From assembly GCF_001969365.1 (NCBI RefSeq), contig NZ_CP019312.1, positions 62,001-126,000 of the forward strand: a stretch of 64,000 nt of DNA. Reading direction: 5' to 3'. Source of the DNA: Tateyamaria omphalii. Its GTDB lineage: Bacteria; Pseudomonadota; Alphaproteobacteria; Rhodobacterales; Rhodobacteraceae. Of the stretch, positions 8,883-16,814 are shown piece after piece. Both the position numbers and the translations under genes were made by a program. The notes beneath the pieces were generated by a model. It made no database searches. It worked only from the letters and a program-made list of their open reading frames with translations, and was not told the origin of the DNA. The stretch's first letter is position 1. Each line of letters opens with the position of its first letter.

Positions 8883-8933
8883 GCAACGCTGTCAATCAAC
8901 GCCGAAACGCTGACCCGCGCGGCGGATGTGGCC

Positions 8934-8956
8934 GTAGGGCGGGCTTCGGCCCGCTA
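8934..8956. repeat. GTAGGG-type palindrome
   Basis: gtagggcgggcttcggcccgc followed by ta: a strong stem gcgggc/gcccgc with a TTCG tetraloop-like centre and the gtaggg head. The remaining stretch to 9203 holds no gene or other structure I can support; the ORFs there lack start signals and protein-like composition. Confidence 0.6.
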
Positions 8957-9203
8957 TCTTTCTATTAATGCGATCCAACCGTTTTCCCGCGCACCCGAGC
9001 GCGGGATCAAGGCCGCAGGATGCGCGAGAGGGGTGCAATCCACTGTCGGGCAGGCGATTTTGCCGAGAGAGGTCAGGCCGCGCCCGGACTGGCAATGGGT
9101 CGATACAGGCGCAACGCTCGGATGGAACATCCACCCGGCAGGCATAAAGTCACCCGTTCACAGGTCATAAGTCATAAGCCAACCCGCAGCCATCAATGCC
9201 TGT

Positions 9204-10223
9204 TCACAAAATCCACGACCGCGCCTCGTGCGCTTTCAGAACGGGCAGAACGGTTTGATCGTAGCGGTTTGCGCCGTCGGGGGTGTCAAGCTCGGGAAAT
9301 AGGGTCATCAACTCGTGCTGGGCTGTCTTGGGCAAGCTGCTCAGCGCGCCTGGGCCCGGAAACAGTGTTTCGGTCCACACGCCCTCTGCACGGATAAGCT
9401 GATGGGTGTCGAGAAGCAGGTGATGATAGGTCACAATTCCGCCGCTGCGCAGACGGATGTCATGGTCGTTCACCAGGTGAACGGCAGCTGCCAGAACGTC
9501 CGGTGCGCCGAACAAAAGCTCGGCTTTCCAACCTGACAATTGAATCCGATGCTGTTGCGATGTTTCCAGCGGGACCGTGTTGCCCAACGCACCGGGTGCA
9601 AACACCACTGATGCAAACGCGCCCCGGCGCACGGCCGCGCGCGCGCCGTGCCAGCGGATTGGCATGGCAATGCCGGACGCTGTTGTAACCAGGTCGCCGA
9701 CCTCAAGCTCCTCGATGGGCCGTGGGCCATCCGGGGTGTCGACCCGCGTGCCACTGGCCAGGCAGATCGGTGTCGCATAGTCACTGGCCGCAAACGACGG
9801 ACCTTCTTGCGTGCTGGTGACGGTCAGTTGGACCCCCACAGGCGGGAACCCACCCGGACCACCGATAAACGCGAGCCCCTCGATGGTGCCGTAGGCAGGC
9901 GACGAGTTGTTTACGTTGAACGCAACCAGCGTCCAGGACGATGTACCGTCCGTGACGACAAAGGAATACTCGGCCTCGACCACCGTGTTGTCGGCGTAGA
10001 TGGTGCCATTTACGTCCTGCGCGCCGTCCAGCCGTTGCGAGCTATCGCTGTCCTCGAAATTGTCGTCATTGTCCCTGACTGAAATCGGCTGCCAGCCGTT
10101 GGAATCCAGCGTCAGCTGCAATCCCTGCAAATGCACGCCACTGCCTTGATCCACGCCGTCAAGCTGGCCGCCCACCACTGTGACGTCCGACTTGTCCAGA
10201 ACATAGATATCATAGTCAGGCAT
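9204..10223 (-). CDS. Hint (Hedgehog/intein) domain protein
   Basis: A 339-residue protein. Residues 1-150 are an Asp/Asn/Gly-rich beta-type region (DYDIYVLDKSDVTVVGGQLDG) seen in roseobacter Hint proteins. A Hint_2 module follows from about 155, starting CLASGTRVDTPDGPRPIEEL with the N-terminal cysteine and VGDLVTTASG, and containing SQQHRIQLSG, GAPDVLAAAVHLVND and VTYHHLLLDTHQLI. Hint modules can self-cleave, but these bacterial proteins have no proven function; many are thought to be secreted although no signal peptide is present. The start MPDYDIYVL at 10223 is chosen over a further upstream codon because it matches the family N-terminus. Confidence 0.88.
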   Translation of the reverse strand: MPDYDIYVLDKSDVTVVGGQLDGVDQGSGVHLQGLQLTLDSNGWQPISVRDNDDNFEDSDSSQRLDGAQDVNGTIYADNTVVEAEYSFVVTDGTSSWTLVAFNVNNSSPAYGTIEGLAFIGGPGGFPPVGVQLTVTSTQEGPSFAASDYATPICLASGTRVDTPDGPRPIEELEVGDLVTTASGIAMPIRWHGARAAVRRGAFASVVFAPGALGNTVPLETSQQHRIQLSGWKAELLFGAPDVLAAAVHLVNDHDIRLRSGGIVTYHHLLLDTHQLIRAEGVWTETLFPGPGALSSLPKTAQHELMTLFPELDTPDGANRYDQTVLPVLKAHEARSWIL

Positions 10224-10544
10224 GCTGCAATTGTCCCAACACCTTTGGCGCACCAGTAGACGGTTATGGTGGTATTAAAAGGCCAAACCCGTGATGTGCC
10301 GTGAAATTTTTGTGGCGTGATTGTGTCCCGCAACAGTCCTGTTCACGGGTGGCGCGATATGTAAGCGGCGCACGGCAAAACCCTTGCAAGTTCTGACGAC
10401 GGCGCCTCGTCCCGCGTGTCCGCAAGCGCTCGATCATCGCCGGTGCCAATCACGCAACGTGATGCCCCAAGGACCCCGCCGCCTGTCTGATGAAACCCGC
10501 TGCCGAGGTGGGTGAACGCTTGCATCAGGTCAGGTACGCTTCGA

Positions 10545-10560
10545 TTAACCGCTTTTTAAC
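10545..10560. promoter_or_regulatory. CtrA-type binding site TTAA-N7-TTAAC
   Basis: ttaaccgctttttaac is an exact match to the alphaproteobacterial CtrA full site TTAA-N7-TTAAC. It lies 216 bp upstream of lepA and 322 bp from the divergent Hint gene. TTAA words are rare in this GC-rich DNA, which raises the weight of the match. Which flanking gene it would control is not clear. Confidence 0.55.
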
Positions 10561-10579
10561 AAACCCCACCGCACGCACC

Positions 10580-10675
10580 GTTAACCCGGTCTCCCGTGCA
10601 CAATCGGTGTACGGATGGTGCACGGGCTGTGCACGCCCTGTGCATACCGATTTTCCATAAAACAAAGGCGTTAAC
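10580..10675. promoter_or_regulatory. Five GTGCAC iterons at 11 bp spacing between GTTAAC boxes
   Basis: GTGCAC-type hexamers begin at 10596 (GTGCAC), 10607 (GTGTAC), 10618 (GTGCAC), 10629 (GTGCAC) and 10640 (GTGCAT), always 11 bp apart, so all fall on nearly one face of the helix. The array is bracketed by GTTAAC at 10580 and 10670. A second array of the same design is at 44971-45009. This looks like a multi-site protein-binding region, unit unknown. The rest of 10224-10775 shows no supportable gene. Confidence 0.6.
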
Positions 10676-10775
10676 CCACGATTCACCATCCCGCGCTGCA
10701 ACACCCCATGATCCGTTGCGCGCCGCGGCATCCAGGGCCATTGACCAGCCCCCTATTCCGGGACATATCCGGTCC

Positions 10776-12572
10776 ATGACACCGCTTTCACATATCCGCA
10801 ATTTCTCCATCGTCGCCCATATCGACCACGGGAAATCGACCCTCGCCGACCGGCTGATCCAGTCCACCAACACCGTGGCCGACCGGGACATGAAGGAACA
10901 GCTTCTCGACAGTATGGATATCGAACGCGAGCGGGGGATCACGATCAAGGCCAACACCGTCCGCATCGACTACACCGCGCAGAACGGCGAAAAATACGTT
11001 TTGAATCTGATAGATACACCCGGCCACGTCGACTTCGCCTACGAGGTCAGCCGGTCCATGCGCGCCGTCGAAGGCTCGCTTCTGGTGGTGGATTCAACGC
11101 AGGGGGTCGAGGCGCAGACGCTGGCCAACGTCTATCAGGCCATCGACGCCGACCACGAAATCGTCCCCGTGTTCAACAAGATCGACCTGCCTGCATCGGA
11201 CATCGACCGCGTCGCCGAACAGGTCGAGGATGTGATCGGCATCGACGCCTCGGGCGCCATCGCAGTGTCCGCCAAGACGGGCGAGGGGATCACTGAGACG
11301 CTCGAAGCCATCGTCACCCTGCTGCCCGCACCCAAGGGGAACCCCGACGCCGACCTCAAGGCCATGCTGGTCGACAGCTGGTACGACAGCTATCTCGGCG
11401 TCATCGTCCTGATCCGCGTCATCGACGGGCGGCTGAAAAAAGGCCAGAAAATCAAGTTCTTATCGAATGATACCGTCCACCACGTGGACCGTGTCGGCGT
11501 CTTCCGGCCGCAGATGGAAATGGTCGACAGCCTCGGTCCCGGCGAGATCGGCTTCCTCACCGCCTCCATCAAACAGGTCCGCGACACCCGCGTCGGCGAC
11601 ACGATCACCCACGAACGCAAAGAGGTCGAACCGCTCCCTGGCTTCAAGCCCGCGCAACCGGTTGTTTTCTGTGGTCTTTTCCCCGTGGACAGTGCCGAAT
11701 TCGAAGACCTCCGCGACGCCATCGACAAGCTGGCCCTCAACGACGCCTCGTTCTCTTTTGAGATGGAAACCTCCGCCGCCCTCGGCTTCGGCTTCCGATG
11801 CGGTTTCCTCGGCCTGCTCCACCTCGAAGTGATCCGCGACCGGATCGAACGCGAGTACGGCATCGAACTGATCACCACGGCCCCGTCGGTCATCTACCAC
11901 GTCCATATGAAGGACGGCACGATGACCGAACTGCACAACCCCGCCGACATGCCCGACCTGTCGGTCGTGGACCACATGGAAGAACCGCGGATCAAGGCCA
12001 CGATCCTCGTCCCTGACGACTACCTCGGCGACGTGCTCAAGCTGTGCCAGGACCGCCGCGGGATACAAGAGGATCTGACCTACGCCGGCACCCGCGCCAT
12101 GGTCGTCTACGACCTGCCGCTGAACGAGGTGGTGTTCGACTTTTACGATAGGCTCAAGTCGGTAACGAAAGGTTACGCCAGCTTCGACTACCAACTGACG
12201 GGCTACCGCGAGGACAACCTGGTCAAAATGTCGATCCTCGTGAATGACGAGCCGGTGGACGCCCTGTCGATCATGGTTCACCGCGACCGGGCTGAGATGC
12301 GCGGGCGCGCGATGGTGGAGAAGCTCAAGGACCTGATCCCCCGCCACATGTTCAAAATCCCGATCCAGGCGGCGATCGGCGGCAAGGTCATCGCGCGCGA
12401 GACGCTGTCCGCGATGCGCAAGGACGTGACGGCGAAATGCTACGGCGGGGATGCGACGCGGAAGCGCAAGCTGCTGGACAAGCAGAAGGCCGGGAAGAAG
12501 AAGATGCGTCAGTTCGGGAAGGTGGATATTCCGCAAGAAGCTTTCATTTCCGCCCTCAAGATGGACGGCTAA
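10776..12572 (+). CDS. lepA: Elongation factor 4 (LepA) GTPase
   Basis: Ribosome-associated translational GTPase that back-translocates or remodels stalled ribosomes. 598 residues, normal length. The G domain shows AHIDHGKST (G1), ERGITIK (G2), DTPGHVDF (G3), NKIDLP (G4) and SAKTGEG (G5); the C-terminal LepA-specific domain is recognised by [20 protein letters not shown]. The start [17 protein letters not shown] at 10776 agrees with family N-termini; the open frame upstream runs through the iteron array and is not coding. It is likely monocistronic, ending at the hairpin 12667-12713. Confidence 0.98.
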   Translation: MTPLSHIRNFSIVAHIDHGKSTLADRLIQSTNTVADRDMKEQLLDSMDIERERGITIKANTVRIDYTAQNGEKYVLNLIDTPGHVDFAYEVSRSMRAVEGSLLVVDSTQGVEAQTLANVYQAIDADHEIVPVFNKIDLPASDIDRVAEQVEDVIGIDASGAIAVSAKTGEGITETLEAIVTLLPAPKGNPDADLKAMLVDSWYDSYLGVIVLIRVIDGRLKKGQKIKFLSNDTVHHVDRVGVFRPQMEMVDSLGPGEIGFLTASIKQVRDTRVGDTITHERKEVEPLPGFKPAQPVVFCGLFPVDSAEFEDLRDAIDKLALNDASFSFEMETSAALGFGFRCGFLGLLHLEVIRDRIEREYGIELITTAPSVIYHVHMKDGTMTELHNPADMPDLSVVDHMEEPRIKATILVPDDYLGDVLKLCQDRRGIQEDLTYAGTRAMVVYDLPLNEVVFDFYDRLKSVTKGYASFDYQLTGYREDNLVKMSILVNDEPVDALSIMVHRDRAEMRGRAMVEKLKDLIPRHMFKIPIQAAIGGKVIARETLSAMRKDVTAKCYGGDATRKRKLLDKQKAGKKKMRQFGKVDIPQEAFISALKMDG

Positions 12573-12666
12573 GCCGTCCATATCGGGCGCAAATGAAAGC
12601 AGTGCGCGAAAGTCGTATCGCGCAGCGATGCGCGTAGCGGCACCCGGTAGGGTTTTTAGGCAGAAC

Positions 12667-12713
12667 TACTCCTTTGCCGAGCTGTGCCTCTGACCGGCAG
12701 GAGTAATCTTTTT
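12667..12713 (+). terminator. Likely lepA rho-independent terminator
   Basis: The stem tactcc..tgccg / cggca..ggagta (12667-12679 with 12695-12705) is followed by atctttttc. Stem plus T-run fit an intrinsic terminator 95 bp after the lepA stop. It also separates GC-rich lepA from the AT-rich gene that follows. Confidence 0.6.
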
Positions 12714-12805
12714 CAGAAGAGAATTTCTTAGAAAGCGGAGGATGGCCAGTACTTTCAATTCCCCAGATTGCAACCTATCTTCGTAGATGGATGAAGGGAA
12801 TTCGA

Positions 12806-14014
12806 ATGAACGATCTGACTGCGCGGAGCGATATCGAACACGTTAGAGAAGTATTGGAAATGTTCGATGAGTTTATTGAAGCAATGCCTGCAAGGTTTGA
12901 TCGACGTAGGTTTAAGGTCCTTCGCCACTCGTCATATAGTCAGTGGGATTGGGCTACTGCTGCGAATGTATCACAAGGAACAATCGGAAACTGGGAACGA
13001 GGTGATACGTCTCCACAGGGCTACTATCGCGCGAATCTACGGCGAGCCGCCGTCTCGTTGAGAGATCATTTTGAGGAACATGCAACCGATAGCTTAAGAC
13101 ACGTTGGTACGCTGTTTGACCCCGTCAAGACAGATCGGCAACTTCGAAACTCTATTCTAACTGCCGCGCTGACTGACTTTGAGTTGGCGGAAGACGGTAA
13201 GCAAATTATACCAATTGCCTTTGGCGCAGATACTCAAGATCAGGCAGCTGAAGAATTCGACAAAGACAAAAGAAATTTGATTGAATCTCTTGAGGCGCAA
13301 GCAAATGCTATTCTCGAAGAGTTGGATCATGGCGCAAACGTTCCAACTGATAAGTTGAGGCGAGGTTTCGATAGGTATCTTCAAGCTACAAAAGAGGATG
13401 AAGTTAACCCAAGACTGCTAAATAGGTTTGGGCAGACACTCATTCGGGCTGCGAATGAGGAAGACACGCTATCGGCGTTGTCAACGATTGATCAAGAGGC
13501 GCTTCAAGGGTTCAGAAACGATCACCTTGAGTTGATGCGGTTGTACTTCCGTGAAGCGTTAGCGAAGGCACAGGAGGTGGAGGCTACTGAGATAGATGCC
13601 GATGCTGAATTAGATGACGGATCGCAGTTTAATGAAGTTGCTGATATTTTGGAGCAAGCCAAGGGCGACAGCGGTGCTCCTCTTGTAAGCAGGTCAATAT
13701 CGACGCTTTTGCGTGACATTGCCAACGAAATGCGCGACCTCACCGAAGCGATTGCATTTACGATGGACCTTACTAGAAGGTCAATCTTACAACGTCGCAA
13801 AGTCGAAGCATTTAAAAGTGGTTCCATCTACGTTGGTCGGTTTGTTTTCTTTGGAGCATTGATTGTTGCGGTTGGTGCCGGTGAGGTTGTCGGAAGCATT
13901 GCTGGTGTTGTAACTCTTATGGAGACCATTGCCCCTGGCACTATTCGCGGGAAATATGAATCTCTTAGAGAGCGATTTCCAATACTCCCAAAACTACCTG
14001 AGAAACCGGATTGA
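12806..14014 (+). CDS. XRE-type HTH protein with C-terminal membrane segment, probably acquired
   Basis: A 402-residue protein that I do not recognise as a named family. Residues ~45-75 (WDWATAANVSQGTIGNWERG) look like a Cro/C1 helix-turn-helix. A long acidic, largely helical middle follows (AEEFDKDKRNLIESLEAQANAILEEL...EDILEQAK). Near residue 345 there is one or a pair of hydrophobic helices (FVFFGALIVAVGAGEVVG, SIAGVVTLMETI) and a short basic tail. Base composition is visibly lower in G+C and richer in AT-ending codons than every neighbour, so horizontal transfer is likely. The start at 12806 is chosen because GAAGGGA lies 7 bases upstream; an ATG 15 bases earlier lacks this. A DNA-binding or sensor protein tethered to the membrane is the simplest reading, which is inference. 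Confidence 0.75.
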   Translation: MNDLTARSDIEHVREVLEMFDEFIEAMPARFDRRRFKVLRHSSYSQWDWATAANVSQGTIGNWERGDTSPQGYYRANLRRAAVSLRDHFEEHATDSLRHVGTLFDPVKTDRQLRNSILTAALTDFELAEDGKQIIPIAFGADTQDQAAEEFDKDKRNLIESLEAQANAILEELDHGANVPTDKLRRGFDRYLQATKEDEVNPRLLNRFGQTLIRAANEEDTLSALSTIDQEALQGFRNDHLELMRLYFREALAKAQEVEATEIDADAELDDGSQFNEVADILEQAKGDSGAPLVSRSISTLLRDIANEMRDLTEAIAFTMDLTRRSILQRRKVEAFKSGSIYVGRFVFFGALIVAVGAGEVVGSIAGVVTLMETIAPGTIRGKYESLRERFPILPKLPEKPD

Positions 14015-14120
14015 TCACGCACCCCGCATAACCAAACCCACCCCCACTCGAAACCGCGCATCCCAATGCACCCTCGAAAAGGCCCAATCCTCGGGCCGTT
14101 CAACAAATCCGTGCTTCACC

Positions 14121-14167
14121 GGGGGGCTCCGCCCGATTGCGGCTGAGACGGTCCACCGGACCGTTTC
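14121..14167 (-). repeat. REP-like element copy 1 (palindrome plus GGGCGGAGCCCC tail)
   Basis: Read on the minus strand: palindrome acggtccggtggaccgt, then a spacer and the tail cgggcggagcccc. It sits between the second and third RAYT fragments. Same layout as copies at 14230-14274, 14463-14508 and 40536-40579. Confidence 0.75.
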
Positions 14168-14229
14168 CAAGACGCCGCTCACTCCACCAATACTGCACCT
14201 GCACGCGGTAATCGGCCTCACCCCGAATA

Positions 14230-14274
14230 CCGGGCTCGGCCCGTTCGACCCTCAAACCGTCCCCCGGACGGTGT
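14230..14274 (-). repeat. REP-like element copy 2
   Basis: Read on the minus strand: palindrome accgtccgggggacggt, then ttgagggtcgaacggg and ccgagcccgg. It interrupts the transposase remnant between WQRRFRE and IRGEADY. Compared with copy 1 the palindrome arms differ but compensate each other, which points to a conserved hairpin rather than conserved sequence. Confidence 0.72.
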
Positions 14275-14359
14275 GTCGCTGCGCGAACCGGGTCTCACTC
14301 CCGGAACCGCCTCTGCCAAACCCCCGCATCCCCCTTCGCGATCTTGCTTGCCGAACGCT

Positions 14360-14424
14360 GTAGGGTGGGGTTCCACCGCATGCCCAAACCGTTTTGCCTC
14401 GGTGGGTTGGAACCCCACCCTAAC
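14360..14424. repeat. Long inverted repeat of GTAGGG type
   Basis: gtagggtggggttccaccg at the left end and an inverted copy ending ggaaccccaccctaac at the right, separated by about 22 bp. It lies just upstream of the first RAYT fragment on the minus strand. The gtaggg head is shared with the palindromes at 8858 and 8934. Confidence 0.65.
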
Positions 14425-14462
14425 GGCATCGCGAATGCTCCGCGCAAACCGCGCCTTGGTCG

Positions 14463-14508
14463 CGGGGGCTCCGCCCGTTGCCACCTCAATTGATCCCCCG
14501 GATCAATC
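14463..14508 (-). repeat. REP-like element copy 3
   Basis: Read on the minus strand: palindrome attgatccgggggatcaat, then tgaggtggcaac and gggcggagcccc. Same orientation as copies 1 and 2. Between here and the small ORF at 14630 nothing else is seen. Confidence 0.72.
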
Positions 14509-14629
14509 GCTTGGCTGTGCCCGGACCGGTGCCAATCCCCGATAAACACGCCCACATTTGACCAACATCAATGCATCCCACCGCACCCCCATGCACACTC
14601 CGCCCAACCCATATGACCGGAGGCTCCAC

Positions 14630-14821
14630 ATGCAGCGTTTCATGCTGTTCTTTGTCCTGCACATTTTCATCGGCGCCAGCCTGGCGGGCACGGGCGTGAT
14701 CGCCGCGCTGTCCCTGGGCTTTGGCACCGTCGGGCCGATCCTGATTGCGGCGGCCATCGGGTTCGTCGCGGCCTTCCCCGTGACGTGGATCGTGCAAAAG
14801 CGGATCACCGGCCTGGGCTGA
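14630..14821 (+). CDS. Small two-helix membrane protein
   Basis: A 63-residue protein made of two hydrophobic helices: FMLFFVLHIFIGASLAGTGV and GPILIAAAIGFVAAFPVTWIV, with a short basic end QKRITGLG. GGAGG stands 6 bases before the ATG at 14630, which decides this start. Similar tiny proteins in Rhodobacteraceae carry the misleading label CTP synthetase; no such enzyme could fit in 63 residues. The function is unknown. Confidence 0.75.
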   Translation: MQRFMLFFVLHIFIGASLAGTGVIAALSLGFGTVGPILIAAAIGFVAAFPVTWIVQKRITGLG

Positions 14822-14900
14822 CAAGCGCAGCGCGAGGCACACAAAAAAGCGCGCGAGGGCATCATTGCCGCCGCGCCGCTTGTCCTCAAATGCGCCGCCG

Positions 14901-15473
14901 TTATTCCACGAAGCCGAAGCTTTCGTTTTCCATCCACACGGGTTCGCCAATGCCGGCGCGCATCAGCAGGCAGGCCGTCCCCTTGCGCTGGAAATACACG
15001 CCTTCCATCTCGTACCACCCGGCCTCGGGCACCTCGACCTCGACCGTTTCGGTGGCTTCGCAGGGATGCACCCCGTCGAAATAGGCGACTTCCTGGCCGC
15101 CAATCGACATCTGAAGCCCATCATTGCTCATGAAATCAACAAGGTATGTGCCCGCTTCGTCAAAGCGCACATAGCCGGAAATACCTGCCACGACCTTGTA
15201 GGGTGTGCCGCTTGTCAACGTTTCCGTGCCATCCTCGGTATCGCGGTAGTCCATGCCAAGGAGCGGCTTGCCGGGCCGCGCGCCGTCGAGCGCATCGACC
15301 GCGTCGTCCAGAGTCCTGGGATTGGCATCGAGATTGTAGACGACGGCCAAACCCTGCTGCAGGTCGCTTGGTTGCGGATCTGCGGGTGTCAATTCGAGCG
15401 GTGCGGCCAGGCAAGCGCCCGCCATGGAAACGAGGCCGAGTGTCAAGGCGGCCGTCTTCAACATCTTCATCAT
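14901..15473 (-). CDS. Secreted PA14-like domain protein
   Basis: A 190-residue exported protein. The signal peptide (MLKTAALTLGLVSMAGACLA) is followed by a mature region with the beta-rich look of PA14/GLEYA-type carbohydrate-binding domains: GISGYVRFDEAGTYLVDF, MSNDGLQMSIGGQEV and EVPEAGWYEMEGVYFQ. It could start at either of two Met codons (MMKMLK or MKMLK). The SMAGAC sequence could also be a lipobox, which would make it a lipoprotein. It is monocistronic, downstream of the glycan operon, with about 115 bp between them. A role in binding a cell-surface sugar polymer is possible. Confidence 0.75.
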   Translation of the reverse strand: MMKMLKTAALTLGLVSMAGACLAAPLELTPADPQPSDLQQGLAVVYNLDANPRTLDDAVDALDGARPGKPLLGMDYRDTEDGTETLTSGTPYKVVAGISGYVRFDEAGTYLVDFMSNDGLQMSIGGQEVAYFDGVHPCEATETVEVEVPEAGWYEMEGVYFQRKGTACLLMRAGIGEPVWMENESFGFVE

Positions 15474-15589
15474 GATCTCCCGTTGGTCCCGACCGCTGTT
15501 GGCGCGGCCTTAAATCCCGGGAAACTTAAAAGCCGTTGCCAGCCGATGACAACAGGGGTGGGGCTAAACGTCACGAAACTTTGGCAAAA

Positions 15590-16069
15590 CTACACGCGTC
15601 GGTAGAAAAGATACCGATCCGGGGCAATCGTGTCCGGTCCACAGATCTGTTCGAACCCGACAAGCGGTTGCTGCGACAGGATCAGCCCGCCAGGGACCAT
15701 GACGGCGGCAATCCGCGGGCTCAGGCGGGCGCCTTCCTCGACGTCCTTGTCCTTGATGCCATAACCAAAATCGTAATGCGCCATCACCATCCGACGCCCC
15801 TCTTGCGCCAGGCGGGTCAGCATCGGCTCGGCCTCGCCTTCCAGAAAGTCCGCTTCGGGCGGCACGCAACTGGGGTGGCATTTCAACATGCGGTCGATCA
15901 CCCAGATCCGGCGGTCGGGCAATTCCTGGCGCAAGTGATCGTAGGTCCGCCCATTGCCAAGGCCCATCTCCAGAACGTCGCCGTCCATGTCGGCGATGCG
16001 TTCGGCCGCCCAGTTGATGCCGTCGATCTGCGCGGTCAGGCGTCGCCGCATCGATTCCAGTCTGCTCAT
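15590..16069 (-). CDS. Class I SAM-dependent methyltransferase
   Basis: A 159-residue protein with a Rossmann-type SAM motif I (GDVLEMGLGNGRTYDHLR) near residue 30 and a final VPGGLILSQQPLVGF strand. It is short for the class and lacks an obvious substrate domain. It is the last gene of the seven-gene operon (1 bp after the deacetylase), so methylation of a sugar or glycolipid product would fit. A paralogue with the same GLGNGRTY motif is at 32740-33237. The ACTACACG-rich 3' flank (15474-15589) shows no gene. Confidence 0.83.
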   Translation of the reverse strand: MSRLESMRRRLTAQIDGINWAAERIADMDGDVLEMGLGNGRTYDHLRQELPDRRIWVIDRMLKCHPSCVPPEADFLEGEAEPMLTRLAQEGRRMVMAHYDFGYGIKDKDVEEGARLSPRIAAVMVPGGLILSQQPLVGFEQICGPDTIAPDRYLFYRRV

Positions 16070-16070
16070 G

Positions 16071-16814
16071 TCAAGTCGTCTCCATCGTCCAGGGGGTGGC
16101 GCCTCCGGACAGCATTTCGTGTATGAACGCGCTGGTGAAATCCCAGATCGCTTGGGTGTGGACCAGGTGGTGGGTCAAAAGGCCAAACGGCTCCGCCGCG
16201 TCCTCAGCCCGCTGCCTGCGCGCCCGCAGATGGGCGACGGTGCTTTGGACCAACATGTCGGGTTCCACAAGATCTCGTGTGCCTTTCCACCAGATCGGGT
16301 CGATATGGGTGTTGATCTGCGTCAAACCGGGGGCAGCTTCATGCCCCTTTCGCGCACCAAACGTGGACAATATGGTATAGCCCTGTTGCGCCAGAACCGG
16401 CAGGTGCGTGTCTTTCACCCGGTTCCACGGCGGCACGAATGCGGGGCGCAGGCACAAGCCAAAGAGCTGCTGCATCCTCGCCAATCCACGCGCGCTGTCG
16501 TCGGCCAGCCCCGGACGATCCGTCAGAAACTCGTTCTTCTTTTCACCGGGAATGCTGTGATCGTGATGCGCCCAGCCGTGGACCAGGGGGATGATGCGCC
16601 GGGCCTTGGTGTACTCTGCCAGGGCGGGCGCTGCGTGCGCCGGGATGATGGCCAGATGGACGGCAAGCCCGGTGGATTGTGACAGGTCTGCAAGCCTGTC
16701 CAGCGCCGCCGTCGGCGCAATCGCATCGTCGTCGCGCCACCAGAAGGGTAGGGCAAGGCCACCGCGGCGACAGGCGCTCAACTCCTGCCGCAAAGGGGTC
16801 CAATCAACCTTCAT
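16071..16814 (-). CDS. Polysaccharide deacetylase family protein
   Basis: A 247-residue protein of the NodB-like / DUF2334-like type. Visible marks are the metal-site Asp in PFWWRDDDAIAP (residue ~30), the His motif VHGWAHHDHS and RPAFVPPWNRV. These fit removal of N-acetyl groups from a glycan. No signal peptide is seen, so it would act in the cytoplasm on a lipid-linked or nucleotide sugar substrate. The start MKVDWTPL at 16814 has GGAGG upstream; it overlaps the preceding gene by 11 bp. Confidence 0.82.
   Translation of the reverse strand: MKVDWTPLRQELSACRRGGLALPFWWRDDDAIAPTAALDRLADLSQSTGLAVHLAIIPAHAAPALAEYTKARRIIPLVHGWAHHDHSIPGEKKNEFLTDRPGLADDSARGLARMQQLFGLCLRPAFVPPWNRVKDTHLPVLAQQGYTILSTFGARKGHEAAPGLTQINTHIDPIWWKGTRDLVEPDMLVQSTVAHLRARRQRAEDAAEPFGLLTHHLVHTQAIWDFTSAFIHEMLSGGATPWTMETT

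Larger units (their letters stand above)
14015..14342 (-). pseudogene. REP-associated tyrosine transposase (RAYT) C-terminal remnant, split by repeats
   Basis: On the minus strand three pieces read in order like the C-terminal half of a RAYT/Y1 transposase: AKGDAGVWQRRFRE (stop at 14295), then IRGEADYRVQVQYWW (14181-14228), then PPVKHGFVERPEDWAFSRVHW to a stop at 14015. In intact family members these run on directly as WQRRFWEH-IRDEADY...-NPVKHG. Here the two joints hold about 50-70 bp inserts, each containing a REP-like palindrome (14230-14274 and 14121-14167). The N-terminal half with the HUH motif and catalytic tyrosine is not visible. The remnant is dead. Confidence 0.75.

Noticed and set aside
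8798..8930. Duplicated end of the entericidin-like gene (acccgYgcggcggatg at about 8801 and 8913)
   Set aside because: Only about 15 bases match and the surrounding sequence differs; too short to call a duplication.
8892..9134. 80-codon minus-strand ORF in the gap before the Hint gene
   Set aside because: No ribosome site, atypical composition, and it crosses the GTAGGG palindrome; no recognisable protein features.
10591..10650. CRISPR-like array
   Set aside because: The repeats are 6 bp with 5 bp spacers; no CRISPR repeat length, unique spacers or cas genes are present.
10596..10775. 60-codon N-terminal extension of LepA
   Set aside because: It would translate the iteron array; LepA homologues begin at [17 protein letters not shown], and no conserved residues precede this.
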